64,000 nucleotides of DNA, from NCBI GenBank assembly GCA_002221725.1, contig NJFT01000004.1:1-64000 (forward strand), written 5' to 3'. A program made the translations under genes and the position numbers. Source of the stretch: Scedosporium boydii (taxonomy: Eukaryota; Ascomycota; Sordariomycetes; Microascales; Microascaceae). This document shows positions 24,301-33,505 of this stretch, one piece after another. Position 1 is the first letter of the stretch; each line of letters begins with the position of its first letter. The notes beneath the pieces were generated by a model. It was not told the origin of the DNA and searched no databases. It saw only the letters and a program-made list of their open reading frames with translations.

Positions 24301-26200
24301 GCAGGTTTCGCCAAAGAGTTTCTCGCGCCCCTTCAACCGGGCTAGCTTCCAAGCGCCGCCGAAGCGGCTCTCGAACTCGGCTGACCGAGATTCGTCCGGC
24401 ACCGGAGGCTCGAGTAGCAACCCGATGAAAGTGCCGTTCCTTACTCCGGAGCTCACGCAACAGGAATCGACAGTCACTAGCGGGTCTCTAGAAATGACTC
24501 CCGATACTATCGGAATCGGAATTGGAAAGGAGTTCTTGTCTTTCTCGCCGCGCAAGGATTCTGTTGCCACTACTACGTCTTCGTCGAGCTGCTGCTCGGC
24601 AATTTACACAATGGCGGATACTACTACTGCCATTATCCCGTCTCCGAGTGCACCGCTGGCTGAGGATGAAGTTTGGGACGAGTACAATGACTTGATCGGC
24701 GATGTTTCCTTTAAAGGTCTTGCGTCTGCCATAAGCTTGCCCAAGACCACCACGACATTACCAATCAAGTATCGAGGTCGAGGGAATAGTAAAACCTCGG
24801 TGCCGGAATCCCCCACCATCATAGTCAAGGCTCCCAAGGAGTCGGACGAGCCTGAACCGGCAGGAAAAGTTGAGCAGCGACTGGAAGTCGCGTCCAGTGT
24901 CTGCAGCTGTGACGATGATGGTAACGACGACCAACAGTTCGATATCCCCATTATCGAAGCCGCAAGTCCAGCCACGCCCTTTTCCGTTTCCAAGTTTGTT
25001 GCCGGCTACGGAGACCGAAATGATGCAGCGGAAATGGACCCTGCGAATGCTACGAAGCCCCAGGAGGCCACCATGACCACAGCCACATCTGAGCGTGCCA
25101 GCGCGTCCTCCTTTCGCAAATCCGGGAGGTCGTCCAACAGCAGTAGCTGCAGCAAGGCGACTTCAGAAGAAGAGGACACACCCCTTGCTCAAGTGAACCT
25201 CCGCGTAGGATCCATGACTGTCAGCAAGTGGCTCACCTTTGGCCATGTCCTCTTCAGTCCCGCTAGAGAGGAGCTGATGCTCGAGGGGGCAGCGTCTCGT
25301 GATAACAACTCAATCCTAGTCATTGACGGACTTGGTAACGACGACTGGTCGTTTTATGCTGCCGAGACCTATCCAGGAGCGACCTTCTTCAACCTCTCTC
25401 CCCGGGCACCCATCCCTGAGGATCGGCGCACATCGACAACGTTCCCGCTTAGTCCGGCCAACCATTACCAAATCCAGTACAACTCGCATCTCGCCAAGTT
25501 TCCCTTCGCGCGGGAGACGTTCACTTCGGTCGTTTTTCGATTCCCGCAGGCGGCGCCCGAGTCGCACTACAGGAACATCATCTCAGAGGCGCACCGCGTC
25601 CTCCAGCCCGGCGGCTATATCGAACTGTCGATCCTCGACGTCGACCTCAACAACATGGGCAATCGGGGTCGACGCACGATCCGCCGGCTCAAGGAACGGA
25701 TCCACGCGAGGAACGCCGACGTGAGCCTCGCGTCGACGGCTGATTTGATGGTTCGGTTGCTCGGCAGGAAGCACTTTGCCGATATCAAGACGTGCCGTGT
25801 CGGGGTTCCTGTGGCTAGTTCTATCGCGCGAGTCGATGATGCTACCAAATTGACGGGCGAAGGCTCTTCTTCTTCTCCGTCAAAATCGAAGGACAAGGGC
25901 AAGGGTAAAGCCAAAGCGATTGGCGAGCAGCGCAGCCTTGCGGAGATGATGAACGACGACAGCGAGATGGCGGACGAGAGCATCGCCAAGATGGTCAGCA
26001 AGGTTGGTCGGTGGTGGTACTCGCGGTGCTATGAGAGCGCGGCGGCACCGGTGGTATCCGGGATGGCAGGGTCGAAAAAGAAGACCATCTGGAGCGACAA
26101 GGCTTTGATGGCCGAGTGCGAAGAGCTGGGAACGAGTTTGAAGTTGACGGTGTTGCATGCGAGGGTTCCCGAGAAGGGGATCCGGGTTGCGAGCATTTAG
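21350..26200 (+). CDS. 1616-aa protein: long low-complexity region with C-terminal methyltransferase-like domain
   Basis: Single uninterrupted exon of 4851 bases starting ACAACATGTCTTCG. Residues 1 to about 1270 are rich in Ser, Pro, Thr and Arg with many SP/TP and RRPS-like sites, probably disordered and heavily phosphorylated. From about residue 1281 a folded domain begins (VNLRVGSMTVSKWLTFGHVL). It carries class I methyltransferase-like landmarks: a motif-I position ILVIDGLGNDDWSFYAA, FPFARETFTSVVFRFP, and EAHRVLQPGGYIELSILD near residue 1414. The usual glycine-rich D-x-G-x-G loop is degenerate, so SAM binding is uncertain. A K/S-rich insert (SKSKDKGKGKAKA) splits the later part. I cannot name a substrate. 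The low-complexity head looks like a scaffold for cell polarity, wall or signalling proteins, which is a guess from composition only. Confidence 0.88.
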   Translation: MSSQGLTPSSALRPRNAPPSMTRRLVGYRSNSEEQRSVPRSFEAAGDRVAARRPGQHTKEASRIPQQASATFSPSSSTRRPSLPTQSTRPRVNQQGRPLGSTGSASSTRSAPSQLPSGSSLPTKDTRPKTTTSRLGGKRSSLTPNSESARNNSRSDSARTNSSGSSFSNSAGRSRNSIDPAANGLHFDRTLTESPTELRTAKAIDITKPTAPTTTVYPELDRYRNMQRQHSGASESGRGLEPMYKLTTHDLPPPTPGYISGTGSQLSAMSGGSPSTRFSESPGPSPYSRDTTPTSVTSQSPGLVAPTRFAPPRLRQAGSPAQTRPPVTRRRAGSMSGGIGASNADPDGLASVRESLTSSSSNSTVRGNEKKITKKKLQAPPPSPPPRKSSSKHTATATAAKVSSNTNKTEAGWRLSRGFSKPVARSPSPAKASSSNTRPIQTLSPRPGPPARPSRDGTPDMQSQLFEPVPVIHSNLSSASLAAGERRGSESHTSSAPPRSTTPSSSSQLHVRRPSGQDLAAVTRINSATGAKVATKSESSTSRPTRTPSPNVSTFNSRFNFFGRKKTAPTLPPETAPATKKDKSEKTVRKGPAAGTGHEGYGRLGSIRRRSSGALSGTATRGSPVLTSSSQDNFSNRPEFTDPFLRDRMNPVIISGGEIIENRNTSSEFSRSESNTSFISHSRQRSNDSSKFSSEVSTTSNAQEGARNTLWPSAFPKRPPVSSQSRTRRPSESSDDEGIIMKRTLAFRRSQQKLRTSPEQTPMRLPKPINTRGIAPSPLTSVDTTQILTDDSTLELQKEASRGSKLNLPQQSKKLTKRAKSPRKWNLFSRSQNQATAASKESKVESVAATVKVVQTKHVPFYAMMDSSEQEDSGDMDLMDVLRSAEVYDQPSPRSQGGFTGHQRRPSITKTPEPPPSISSSAARSYQSPPPPPQQRPRPRVMSPQKEAPLRQATKISTAPTPAKQSRLPQVGRIPKVVSSRPEQQVSPKSFSRPFNRASFQAPPKRLSNSADRDSSGTGGSSSNPMKVPFLTPELTQQESTVTSGSLEMTPDTIGIGIGKEFLSFSPRKDSVATTTSSSSCCSAIYTMADTTTAIIPSPSAPLAEDEVWDEYNDLIGDVSFKGLASAISLPKTTTTLPIKYRGRGNSKTSVPESPTIIVKAPKESDEPEPAGKVEQRLEVASSVCSCDDDGNDDQQFDIPIIEAASPATPFSVSKFVAGYGDRNDAAEMDPANATKPQEATMTTATSERASASSFRKSGRSSNSSSCSKATSEEEDTPLAQVNLRVGSMTVSKWLTFGHVLFSPAREELMLEGAASRDNNSILVIDGLGNDDWSFYAAETYPGATFFNLSPRAPIPEDRRTSTTFPLSPANHYQIQYNSHLAKFPFARETFTSVVFRFPQAAPESHYRNIISEAHRVLQPGGYIELSILDVDLNNMGNRGRRTIRRLKERIHARNADVSLASTADLMVRLLGRKHFADIKTCRVGVPVASSIARVDDATKLTGEGSSSSPSKSKDKGKGKAKAIGEQRSLAEMMNDDSEMADESIAKMVSKVGRWWYSRCYESAAAPVVSGMAGSKKKTIWSDKALMAECEELGTSLKLTVLHARVPEKGIRVASI

Positions 26201-27080
26201 CCCATGAGAGCGTTTCTCTTTTTTTCTCTTTTATTCCTTACTCTTCCTTTACGATATTACGGGGAGTCGAGGTTTTCGGTTTATTTTTGCTTTGCCATCT
26301 TTTCAGCAATTTCTGTCAAAAGATATCCATACAGCGCGAGCATTTATTACGATATTACGCATCGGTTCGTGGCGTGGCTCTCGCGGGTCATTTGCGCCCA
26401 AACCTTGTGGCATGTGCCTAGCGGCTTTTACGCGGGCACACAACATGGAGACGCGATCTTGATCGTCGGGAATGAAAACAGAACGGCGACGGCGCACTGG
26501 AGACGTTTCTCGACTAACCTTGTCTCTACTCTTACACCTGGCCTTGTTAGAGTAGGGAGAGATTTGGTTGGTCTGAGAGACGGGGATATAATCCAATGTG
26601 GTTTTCATTTACTGGGACTTGTCATTGCCATTGCGATGGAGGGAGTCTGTGCCAGGCGCACTTTGCATCAATTCATTTTGAGGGGGTGGGCAGAGGGACG
26701 AAAGGCGCAGGTATAATCGCAACTTATTAGGGTCACATTGAGATGAGGGAGGAGGCTACGGATGATTGATGACCAAAACATGATGGGAACTGGATTTCTT
26801 TATATTGGATTTTGGATTCATGCATTCTAGGGGAGATTCTATTCTAGCGGCCCCCTTTTTGGTCTTTTTTACGATACAGAGCGAGTACTCTTTTTGTTTA
26901 GGGAGGGATAACATCGGGAAGCCAGGGAATGGGGGGATATGGGAAGGAGGGTGAATGAGATATGACAAACTGAAATTTGTTTATAGATACCCAATGAATC
27001 AATCGTTTTTCGCAAGGTTGAACCGGATCAAGAAACAAATTTGTGCCAATCGACGTACTGTGTACAGACAATGCCTTGGC
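26201..27080. other. 3' flanks of two convergent genes
   Basis: Noncoding interval between the end of the 1616-aa gene (plus) and the end of the small acidic-protein gene (minus). T-rich just after 26200 and AT-richer towards 27000. No gene seen. Confidence 0.55.
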
Positions 27081-27569
27081 TTATTGTTCAGACTGAGGAC
27101 TGGCGTCGACGATATCTTGTCGTGTTGTAACGACGGGGGCATCCGCAGTTTGGTTCTTGGGAACGATAACCCAGGAATCATCGTCCTCGGTCTTGTCTTC
27201 TTGCTCGTCGGTGATCTCGGGCTTAGGAACAATAACCCAAGAATCGTCGTCCTCAGCCTCGCTTTCTCTGGGGACGAGCACCCAGTCATCCGTGATCTCG
27301 GGATCGGAGACGAAAACCCAGCTGAAATGGTCCTTGGTCTCGTCGGACTGGGCGGCCACGATAACCCACCCTTCACTGGTCTCGGTGACCTCGCTGTCCT
27401 CCTCTTTCTCCTCCTTCTTGGTGGGCTCCTCATCAGATGAGGTCTCGGACGGCTGGGGAGATCGGGAGGGAGATCGGGAGGTGGGGATGAGACTGAGAGG
27501 GTTGAGCCAGCGGAGGAGGCGGCGGGCGGGGATGTAAAATATGGGCTTGGTGTTCTGAGTGGAGGACAT
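27081..27569 (-). CDS. small acidic protein with five W-V-x-V motifs (candidate Atg8-interacting motifs)
   Basis: Single exon, 162 aa, with a good start context (TTCACAATGTCCTCC). The N-terminus is basic and hydrophobic (KPIFYIPARRLLRWLNPL, residues 8-25) and could be an amphipathic membrane-binding helix. A Ser/Pro/Arg linker and then an acidic tail follow. The tail holds five tryptophans at residues 68, 84, 96, 111 and 133, in the contexts EGWVIV, FSWVFV, DDWVLV, DSWVIV and DSWVIV. Each matches W-x-x-[LIV], mostly with acidic residues just before it, as in LC3/Atg8-interacting motifs. Two copies sit in near-identical units (EDDDSWVIVPK). I know no named family with this layout. A multivalent Atg8-binding adaptor is inferred from the motif pattern only; a different WV-repeat-binding partner is equally possible. 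Confidence 0.75.
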   Translation of the reverse strand: MSSTQNTKPIFYIPARRLLRWLNPLSLIPTSRSPSRSPQPSETSSDEEPTKKEEKEEDSEVTETSEGWVIVAAQSDETKDHFSWVFVSDPEITDDWVLVPRESEAEDDDSWVIVPKPEITDEQEDKTEDDDSWVIVPKNQTADAPVVTTRQDIVDASPQSEQ

Positions 27570-27945
27570 TGTGAATGTTGAGATGGGAAGATGGGAAGAT
27601 GGTTTGAGGTAGAGTTTGGTTAGGGCTACTTGGATGTGAGTTGGATGAGGGTAGATTCCTTGTTAGAATCATGAAATTCGTGATGAGTGGTGATAAGTAG
27701 TGATAATCGAAACAAGTGAGAAGGACGGGAGAAGGAATACATTGTTCCGAGAACTCAGTTTTTAGATATACAATGTCCATTACAGCCTCCATTGTAAAAT
27801 CAAACCGTGAAAGAATCCTCAAAGAAAACCAAAGGAACCATCCATAACGCCATTCATCATATCCCATCGCGAAACTCATATAAACCGAAACTCCAACAAA
27901 GAGCCTCCTTTCAAAGAAAACCCCCCACGTGTTGTTTTGTTCCTC
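27570..27945. other. promoter of the W-V-x-V protein gene and 3' flank of the P450 gene
   Basis: 376 noncoding bases between two minus-strand genes. No distinct element recognised. Confidence 0.5.
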
Positions 27946-29854
27946 TTACTTCCTCGACTCATACTTGACAAACACAGGCCTCGTGGGCCGATGAACCTGG
28001 TGCTGAGACCGATCGAGCAGATCCGGCGTGGCGTCGGTGGGGTTTCCGTCGGCGTCGACGAGGTGGTAGTCGAAGTGGGCGACGAACATGGAGATCATGA
28101 CGGCCATTTCGAGTTTAGCGAACTGTATTCTTGTTAGTTCCTGTAGAGCTCTCTCTTGACGTTGATGTTTGGGGGACTTCTTACTCGTATGCCCACTGAA
28201 GATACATTGTTAGCAATAGGTTCGACGAGAAGAGAAGGGAGAGTTGAAGAAAAAAACAACTTACGGCAAGGATGCCTCCCGCTTCCCCATCCGATATACC
28301 CATGTGCGGACAGCTTCTTGTCTTCTTCCCTCCCCTCCAGGAACCGATCTGGGTCCCAAGTCTCAGGATCGGTGTATATCTCTGGATTCATCTGCGTATC
28401 ATCAAACAGATAAACCTGTAATACCCTCATAGACACATCAGCAGACGGCCACTGTAAAGAGAGACACACAAAAACCCACAGCAAAAGCATCATCAGGAAC
28501 AACCTCCCCCGACTCCCCAATCCACACATCCCCCCCGCTCCTATTCTGCCGAAACCCGCACCCCACAATCGTCAACCGAATCGTCTCGCGGAGCGCCACA
28601 TCAATCACGGGGAACTCGACCTCCCACTCCTCGAAGCTCAGGGTCGCCAGGACGTCGGCGGGGGTCTGGTCGGCGCTGACGCGGTGGCGGTCGATCGCGG
28701 CGTCGACCTCGTCGCGGACTTTGCGGCGCCAGCGGGGGTTTTGGCCGAGGTAGCAGAGGAGCCAGGCGGCGTTGTAGCCGGAGTTGATTTGGCCGGCGAA
28801 GAGGGCGGCGATGACGATCTGAATGGGGATTTAGATCTCCGTGTTAGTCCTACGACTTCGTCGGACGAAGGAAGGGAAAGAGCATGAAGAAAAGGAGAGG
28901 ACTCACAGAGATGATATCGGCAACATCAAACCCCAAATCAATAAGAACCTGCAGCGCATCCTCCCTCCTAATCCCCTCCTTAGCCCTCGTATCAATAATC
29001 CTCTTGAAAAGAAAATACATTTTCATCCCCGCCCACAACCTCCTCAAATGACTCGGCGTCGTCATCCACGACGGAACCAACAACTTGCTCCCCGCGCTCG
29101 CCCCATCAATACTCTCAAAGATACCCAGCGTCTCAGCCAGCAACTTTTCGTCGCCCGCAATCTCGGCGCAGCCCACCGTTCGCATGGTGAGTTGGTACAC
29201 GAGCCTGTATAGGTCGTCGAAGGGGTCGACTATCGCCGTTCCGTCACCGTTACCAAGACATCGGGATGCTAGACGGTCTGTTAGGGCGCCGGCGTCGGCT
29301 ACGAGTTGCGGGGTAAGGGAGACGAGGTTTTCTTTGCGGACGAATTTGAGGAGGGCTTTGCGGATTTTGGCGCCGAGGTTTTCTTGTTCAGGGCTGTTTA
29401 CTTGGGGGGCGGCGTTGAAGAGCGTCGAGTATCTAGAGACTCCCGGTTTCCTTCCGTCAGTTCCCATAAAAGCCTCGTCTCCGTTGTGTTACTTGGAGAG
29501 ATGTAAGTCAGGAAGAAGAAGTACTCACCCCCCTTCCATATCCATATCCTTGCTATCGAAAAACGTCCTCCGCCCATCCTCCCCGGATAACCCCACGATC
29601 CTGAACTTTCCATAATAAAAGCTCGCCTGCCCAGACTTGCTCTTGTCCCTGACCTCCTCGAGGAAGGCTTTCCTGTCCGAGAAGAAGCGGAGAGCGCCCA
29701 CAATGGGGTAGGCATCGAAGAGGGGCGGGGACTTGAGGGGGAAAGGAGGGCGGGAGAGCCAGGTGGCGGTTGTGTAGGCTGTTGCTGTGAGGAGGAGGGC
29801 CCAGAGGGTCGGGGGCCAGGTGGAGGGGGAGGAGAGAGTTGTTACGAGGTCCAT
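27946..29854 (-). CDS. cytochrome P450 monooxygenase, six exons
   Basis: Exons 29854-29529, 29450-28907, 28818-28480, 28415-28265, 28195-28185 and 28122-27946 give 515 aa with all phases consistent. There is an N-terminal membrane anchor (TLWALLLTATAYTTATWL). The I-helix is AALFAGQINSGYNAAW near residue 291. The K-helix E-x-x-R is ALRETIRL near 366, the PERF-like segment is DPDRFLEG, and the haem loop is WGSGRHPCLGIRFAKLE with Cys near 453. The haem loop is assembled from three exons; exon 5 is only 11 bases (28195-28185) and encodes the residues after the cysteine. The AGQxNS I-helix resembles the CYP51 clan, but this is not the housekeeping sterol demethylase by its other motifs. The substrate is unknown. 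No other secondary-metabolism gene lies beside it. The first acceptor (29450) is the least certain junction. Confidence 0.88.
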
Positions 29855-30801
29855 TTTGGAGAAGAAGGGGGAGGGAAGAGAGGAGAGGATGGATGGATTT
29901 GATCTCAGATTGCTGGTAGTTTAGATGTTTAGATGCCCATTTGCTTGATTGTAAGTGAGAGATGCGAAGTCGAGGGGAAGGAACAGGCTAGAATGAAGTT
30001 ATCACCAAGTTTTAAAACGTCAACCGTCAAACGTCAAACCAGCCAGGAAAGCTTAACGCCTTTGCCGGAAAATAAAATGGAAGAAACGTCCCAACTGTAA
30101 AATATAATCGGGAAACGAAAAGAGAACCACCCAAAAAGAAGTAAGAGTAAGATCGATGAAACATATAACATATACACCCTCATCCTCATTGCCCATTATT
30201 ATCCAAGCGTGCCCCAAGCGATCAGAGCCAAGAACGGTGTGCCGCCCGTCTTTTTTGGCGAACCGGGAACAAACTTCCCGCCCCCCTTGCATCAGTGAAT
30301 CGCTAATCGTTCGCTTTCTTCCCCCCTCTCCCCTCCCTTTCGTGAGCAAACAACTGCATCACTTCTCGCCTCCGAATGGACGTGCGACGGTGACATATCG
30401 GACGCTGTAAGAGACAAGCGAGACGTGGCCTCCCTGGATCCATCCATTCCAAGATTCTCAACTTTCCCTCCTCTGCCTCATGACACCGGATTGCGCAGAA
30501 GGGAAGAGAAAAAAAAGAAGATGGTGAAGAAACCCCGAGAAAATAGAATGAAACATGCTGTGCATACCGTTGAGACGGAGGAAAAGGAGCAAGGGCCTTG
30601 AGGTGTCATCCGAAAATAGACCAAGCAGGAGGAGAGGCGAAGCAGCTCGGAGAAATCTCAAAGCTTAAACCTGACACCCGCCTCCTCCGAGGAATGCTAC
30701 CCTGTCTGACCATGACCGTCTCCGTGTCTGTGTTTCTGCCCGCGGTTCCGCATTTCCTTCAATCAAAGTAATCTCTGATGCAGACAAAGATAGAGGAAGG
30801 G

Positions 30802-30890
30802 AAAAAAATTAAAATAAAATAAAATAAAATAGTAATAATTAAAAAAAAAAAAATTAAAAAATAAATAAAAAAAAATAAAAAAGAAAGAAT
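30802..30890. repeat. A-rich tract with (AAAAT)n core
   Basis: About 90 bases almost free of G and C, including four copies of AAAAT at 30811-30830, then long A runs. On the minus strand it is a T-rich stretch directly after the inverted-repeat element. Confidence 0.8.
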
Positions 30891-30893
30891 ACC

Positions 30894-31033
30894 GGAACCT
30901 GCGTTGAGCCCAGCTGGTGAGAAAATCCGATTACATCCTGGTCCGACCTGGGGTCGAACTGGGAAGACCTCTAGCGGTTTCACCAGCTGCCTAGAGGGTG
31001 ACAGATTAACCAACTGCTCAGCTCGCAGGTTCC
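30894..31033. repeat. 140-bp nested inverted-repeat element (MITE- or SINE-like)
   Basis: The ends are a perfect 10-base inverted repeat (GGAACCTGCG at 30894-30903, CGCAGGTTCC at 31024-31033). Inside is a second perfect 10-base inverted repeat (CAGCTGGTGA at 30911-30920, TCACCAGCTG at 30980-30989). The minus strand carries sequences resembling Pol III boxes: TGAGCAGTTGGTTAATC (A-like) and AGTTCGACCCC (B-like), followed by the T-rich tract. It does not fold as a proper tRNA because no T-arm adjoins the 3' end. A degenerate tRNA-derived SINE or a short foldback element is the best description. Confidence 0.5.
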
Positions 31034-31842
31034 TTGAAGATCCTCGGAATTGTCTGGGTCTATATAGTTAACTCGAGGTTTTGATGAGGTTGGGCTGCGG
31101 TGGCTCCTTCCTTGATGGTGCTCTTTCCTTGCACGCGAGCGGATGTTGGACGTTGGGCCGCTCCTTCCGCGGATGGATCCCGAAGTTTAAGAGCGAGGCA
31201 GAGGTTTGGAGAACATTGAAGTGATCTCTGACCTCGGTATAAGCATTGGGATATTTGGTACTTCGACCTGATATCACTCAGCCTTGTACATCCTCTGGTT
31301 GGCTTCAAGAGCTGTCCTGTCCCTGATTGATACTCCCCTCTATGCCACGTTATATCCCAGATTCCTTTTCTTCCTTCTCACCAACGGCGGCGCTTCTTCG
31401 AAGAGGAGGACGGACTCTCAAGTTAATAAAGCCAGCTATGAAATATCCCCTTCAAGTCCTCTATATATAATAGACGTTAGGTTTTTTTTTTAACTAAGAG
31501 TAGAATGGGTAGGCTAGCAGCTAGCTTGCTACGATCACAAGCTACTTGGATATTGTGTAAGATCAAATGTCTTCAAATAGCACGAGACACGAGACTATCA
31601 ATATATATTATGTGTATCTAACCCTCAATACCACTCTCCTTCCTTCTAGACTCTTAGAAATATTTTCATTGGGAGTTACTACTGTTTCTACTACTACGCC
31701 GCTCGGCAGCCATAGCCACAGGAAATTATCGAACACACCTGGCATCTCACAGTTCATTTCCTCGAAGAGCTCCGGCCATCCGATCATTGGGGCTTGCAAC
31801 AGACACAAACCTCCTCGCCTCACATCCTCACCGTCACTCACC

Positions 31843-32940
31843 ATGGCACCCGTAACTTGCTCTGACAAGCCTCGCTGCACGGACGAGGACTCCAATACCC
31901 TCCCCAAGAACAAAGCACAATCCAAGCCGCTGGAGCAATTCCACTACTTTCCTCGGCTTCCCCCAGAGCTCCGCATTATCATCTGGGAGATGGCCTTACG
32001 CCCTCGCGGTATAAGTGGCGTCCATTACTTCTCCCTCTTCAGCAGCAGCAAAGAGCATCCGCTCCGGGATCTATCCATCGCCAACCGTTGGCCCAGCAAG
32101 TCCGGGAAAGTATATGGAGAACTTCTCGGCAACCTCCTTAACACCGAGCACAGAATAGCTGCTCCGAGAGTTGTCGCTCGTGGCGATTCGTCTCGGCCTC
32201 AGCCTCAGCACTCGTGGTTCAAAGGCAACCCGTCACTCTACGCATGGGACGCGGGCCTCTTCAACGCATGCCGAGAATCAAGGTGGATCATCGTCACCAA
32301 GGCTCTAACGCGGAGTCGTCTGAGTTGGGATGGGTGGGTCGTTGAAGGGCGCCACGACGAGGACGGTAAAATAATGCCACTTCGAGGCCACTCTTACCGT
32401 GACCTGCATTGTTTCCAGTTCGACCGCGGGCTTATCGAGGCGGCTAAATATCTCCGTTGGAGTGTCCTCCTTTCTCAACTACCCTTCAACTACATGAGGC
32501 TCTGTCCGTCTAACATCGCCTTTGAATTTGACCCAAGCTGGCTCGTTTCCCTCCCCGAGGACGGCAATCTGGTCAACTACCTACGCAATGAACCCAGTCC
32601 CCGCGGCGTCGTTGCTCGCCTTCTCGATGCCTGGCATCACAACGAGGTCCCTAGCTATATCCAAATATGGCTTATTGACCGAAGCATACGCGTGAGCGAG
32701 GAAATAGAGGCGCGGATGCGCTACCATCCCTGGACGACGTTTTCTGATTTCCGGGAGACGTATGTTAGTGTCAAGAGACAGGATATCTTCGGAGACCTTG
32801 GTCTGAAGATGGAAAGAGATAGTGTGTTCTACTTGTGCAGGAGGTTTGCTCAATGGGGAACATCGGTGCTGCCGTGGCGGAACTCCCTGGGTGTTTTGGC
32901 CTGCCTGCCCAGAGAGAACGCAGACAACGATGAATCATGA
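31843..32940 (+). CDS. 2EXR-domain protein, 365 aa
   Basis: Start chosen at the ATG at 31843 (CACCATGGCACC, a strong context); the frame is open back to an ATG at 31567, but that part looks noncoding. Single exon. Near residue 33 it shows FHYFPRLPPELRIIIWEMAL, the hallmark of the fungal 2EXR domain (F-x-x-LP-x-E-[IL]-R-x-x-I-W). It also has SLYAWDAGLFNACRESRWI, the matching later motif (hallmark A-C-R-E-S-R). These proteins are abundant and often expanded in Pezizomycotina. Their biochemical role is unknown, though the opening resembles an F-box. The gene sits in the repeat-bearing region next to the micro-exon gene. Confidence 0.82.
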   Translation: MAPVTCSDKPRCTDEDSNTLPKNKAQSKPLEQFHYFPRLPPELRIIIWEMALRPRGISGVHYFSLFSSSKEHPLRDLSIANRWPSKSGKVYGELLGNLLNTEHRIAAPRVVARGDSSRPQPQHSWFKGNPSLYAWDAGLFNACRESRWIIVTKALTRSRLSWDGWVVEGRHDEDGKIMPLRGHSYRDLHCFQFDRGLIEAAKYLRWSVLLSQLPFNYMRLCPSNIAFEFDPSWLVSLPEDGNLVNYLRNEPSPRGVVARLLDAWHHNEVPSYIQIWLIDRSIRVSEEIEARMRYHPWTTFSDFRETYVSVKRQDIFGDLGLKMERDSVFYLCRRFAQWGTSVLPWRNSLGVLACLPRENADNDES

Positions 32941-33505
32941 ATAGAATCGCCTTCTACTTCTGATCTTGTGATATCTTGTGATTCTAAGCATAAGGTAGGT
33001 GCGTTGAGTTGGTGTGTATTGTGTAGGCACGTGGATGCATGTGGTCCCTTGAATTTCAGGAAGCCGTGAACAAGCTCAACACATCAATTGATATGAGTGG
33101 AAGGAAGATTGCAACCTAGAACGAGGCCGGAAGGAGCTCGGAAGGAAACCGACAGGAACCTTGGATATATCGACGATGTAGACTTTTGACCGCATCATCT
33201 ATAAATAGGATAGATATCCAAATCCTCTCCTCAACTCCCCCCCCCCCCTCCTTTTTACACCACCACTTCCCCCAGCCGCCCCCAGACCCCCTCTCCGTGA
33301 TAACGTAAGTGCAACCATCCCGCCCGCCCCTGGAACCGCCCCGGGGGAGGGGCCCCGGATGGCCCCTATGTGCCCCGGCCTGATTCCAACGGGGCAGCAC
33401 CGTGAGCCAAGACTACAAAGACTACAATGTAAGTTGTCCCCTTATCTTTGCTGTCTATCGACAGTTGGCTAATATTGACTGTGGCCCTGATGCTCAGCGG
33501 CTACC
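32941..33505. other. promoter and 5' leader of the micro-exon gene
   Basis: Contains the TATA box at 33200, a run of twelve C (33237-33248) and two probable leader introns: 33305-33395 (GTAAGT..GGCAG) and 33429-33497 (GTAAGT..CTCAG). If both are removed, the ATG at 33506 is the first in the transcript. An in-frame ATG at 33359 would add 26 residues if the first intron is kept. Confidence 0.5.
33200..33207 (+). promoter_or_regulatory. TATA box (TATAAATA)
   Basis: A perfect TATAAATA followed by a pyrimidine-rich leader starting about 30 bases downstream. Well placed to drive the micro-exon gene. Such a clear TATA box is not seen before the other genes here. Confidence 0.6.

Larger units (their letters stand above)
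29855..31842. other. intergenic stretch holding repeats
   Basis: No supportable gene. It contains the P450 leader (to about 30.0 kb), a long A/T tract and a 140-bp nested inverted-repeat element. A pyrimidine-rich leader precedes the 2EXR-type gene. The ATG at 31567 is in frame with that gene but poorly placed. Confidence 0.5.

Noticed and set aside
30894..31033. A tRNA gene on the minus strand
   Set aside because: A-box-like and B-box-like strings exist, but the T-arm does not adjoin the 3' acceptor sequence and the D-arm does not pair properly.
31567..31842. 92-residue N-terminal extension of the 2EXR-type protein
   Set aside because: The frame is open, but the codons look noncoding and the ATG at 31843 has a far better context just before the conserved region.
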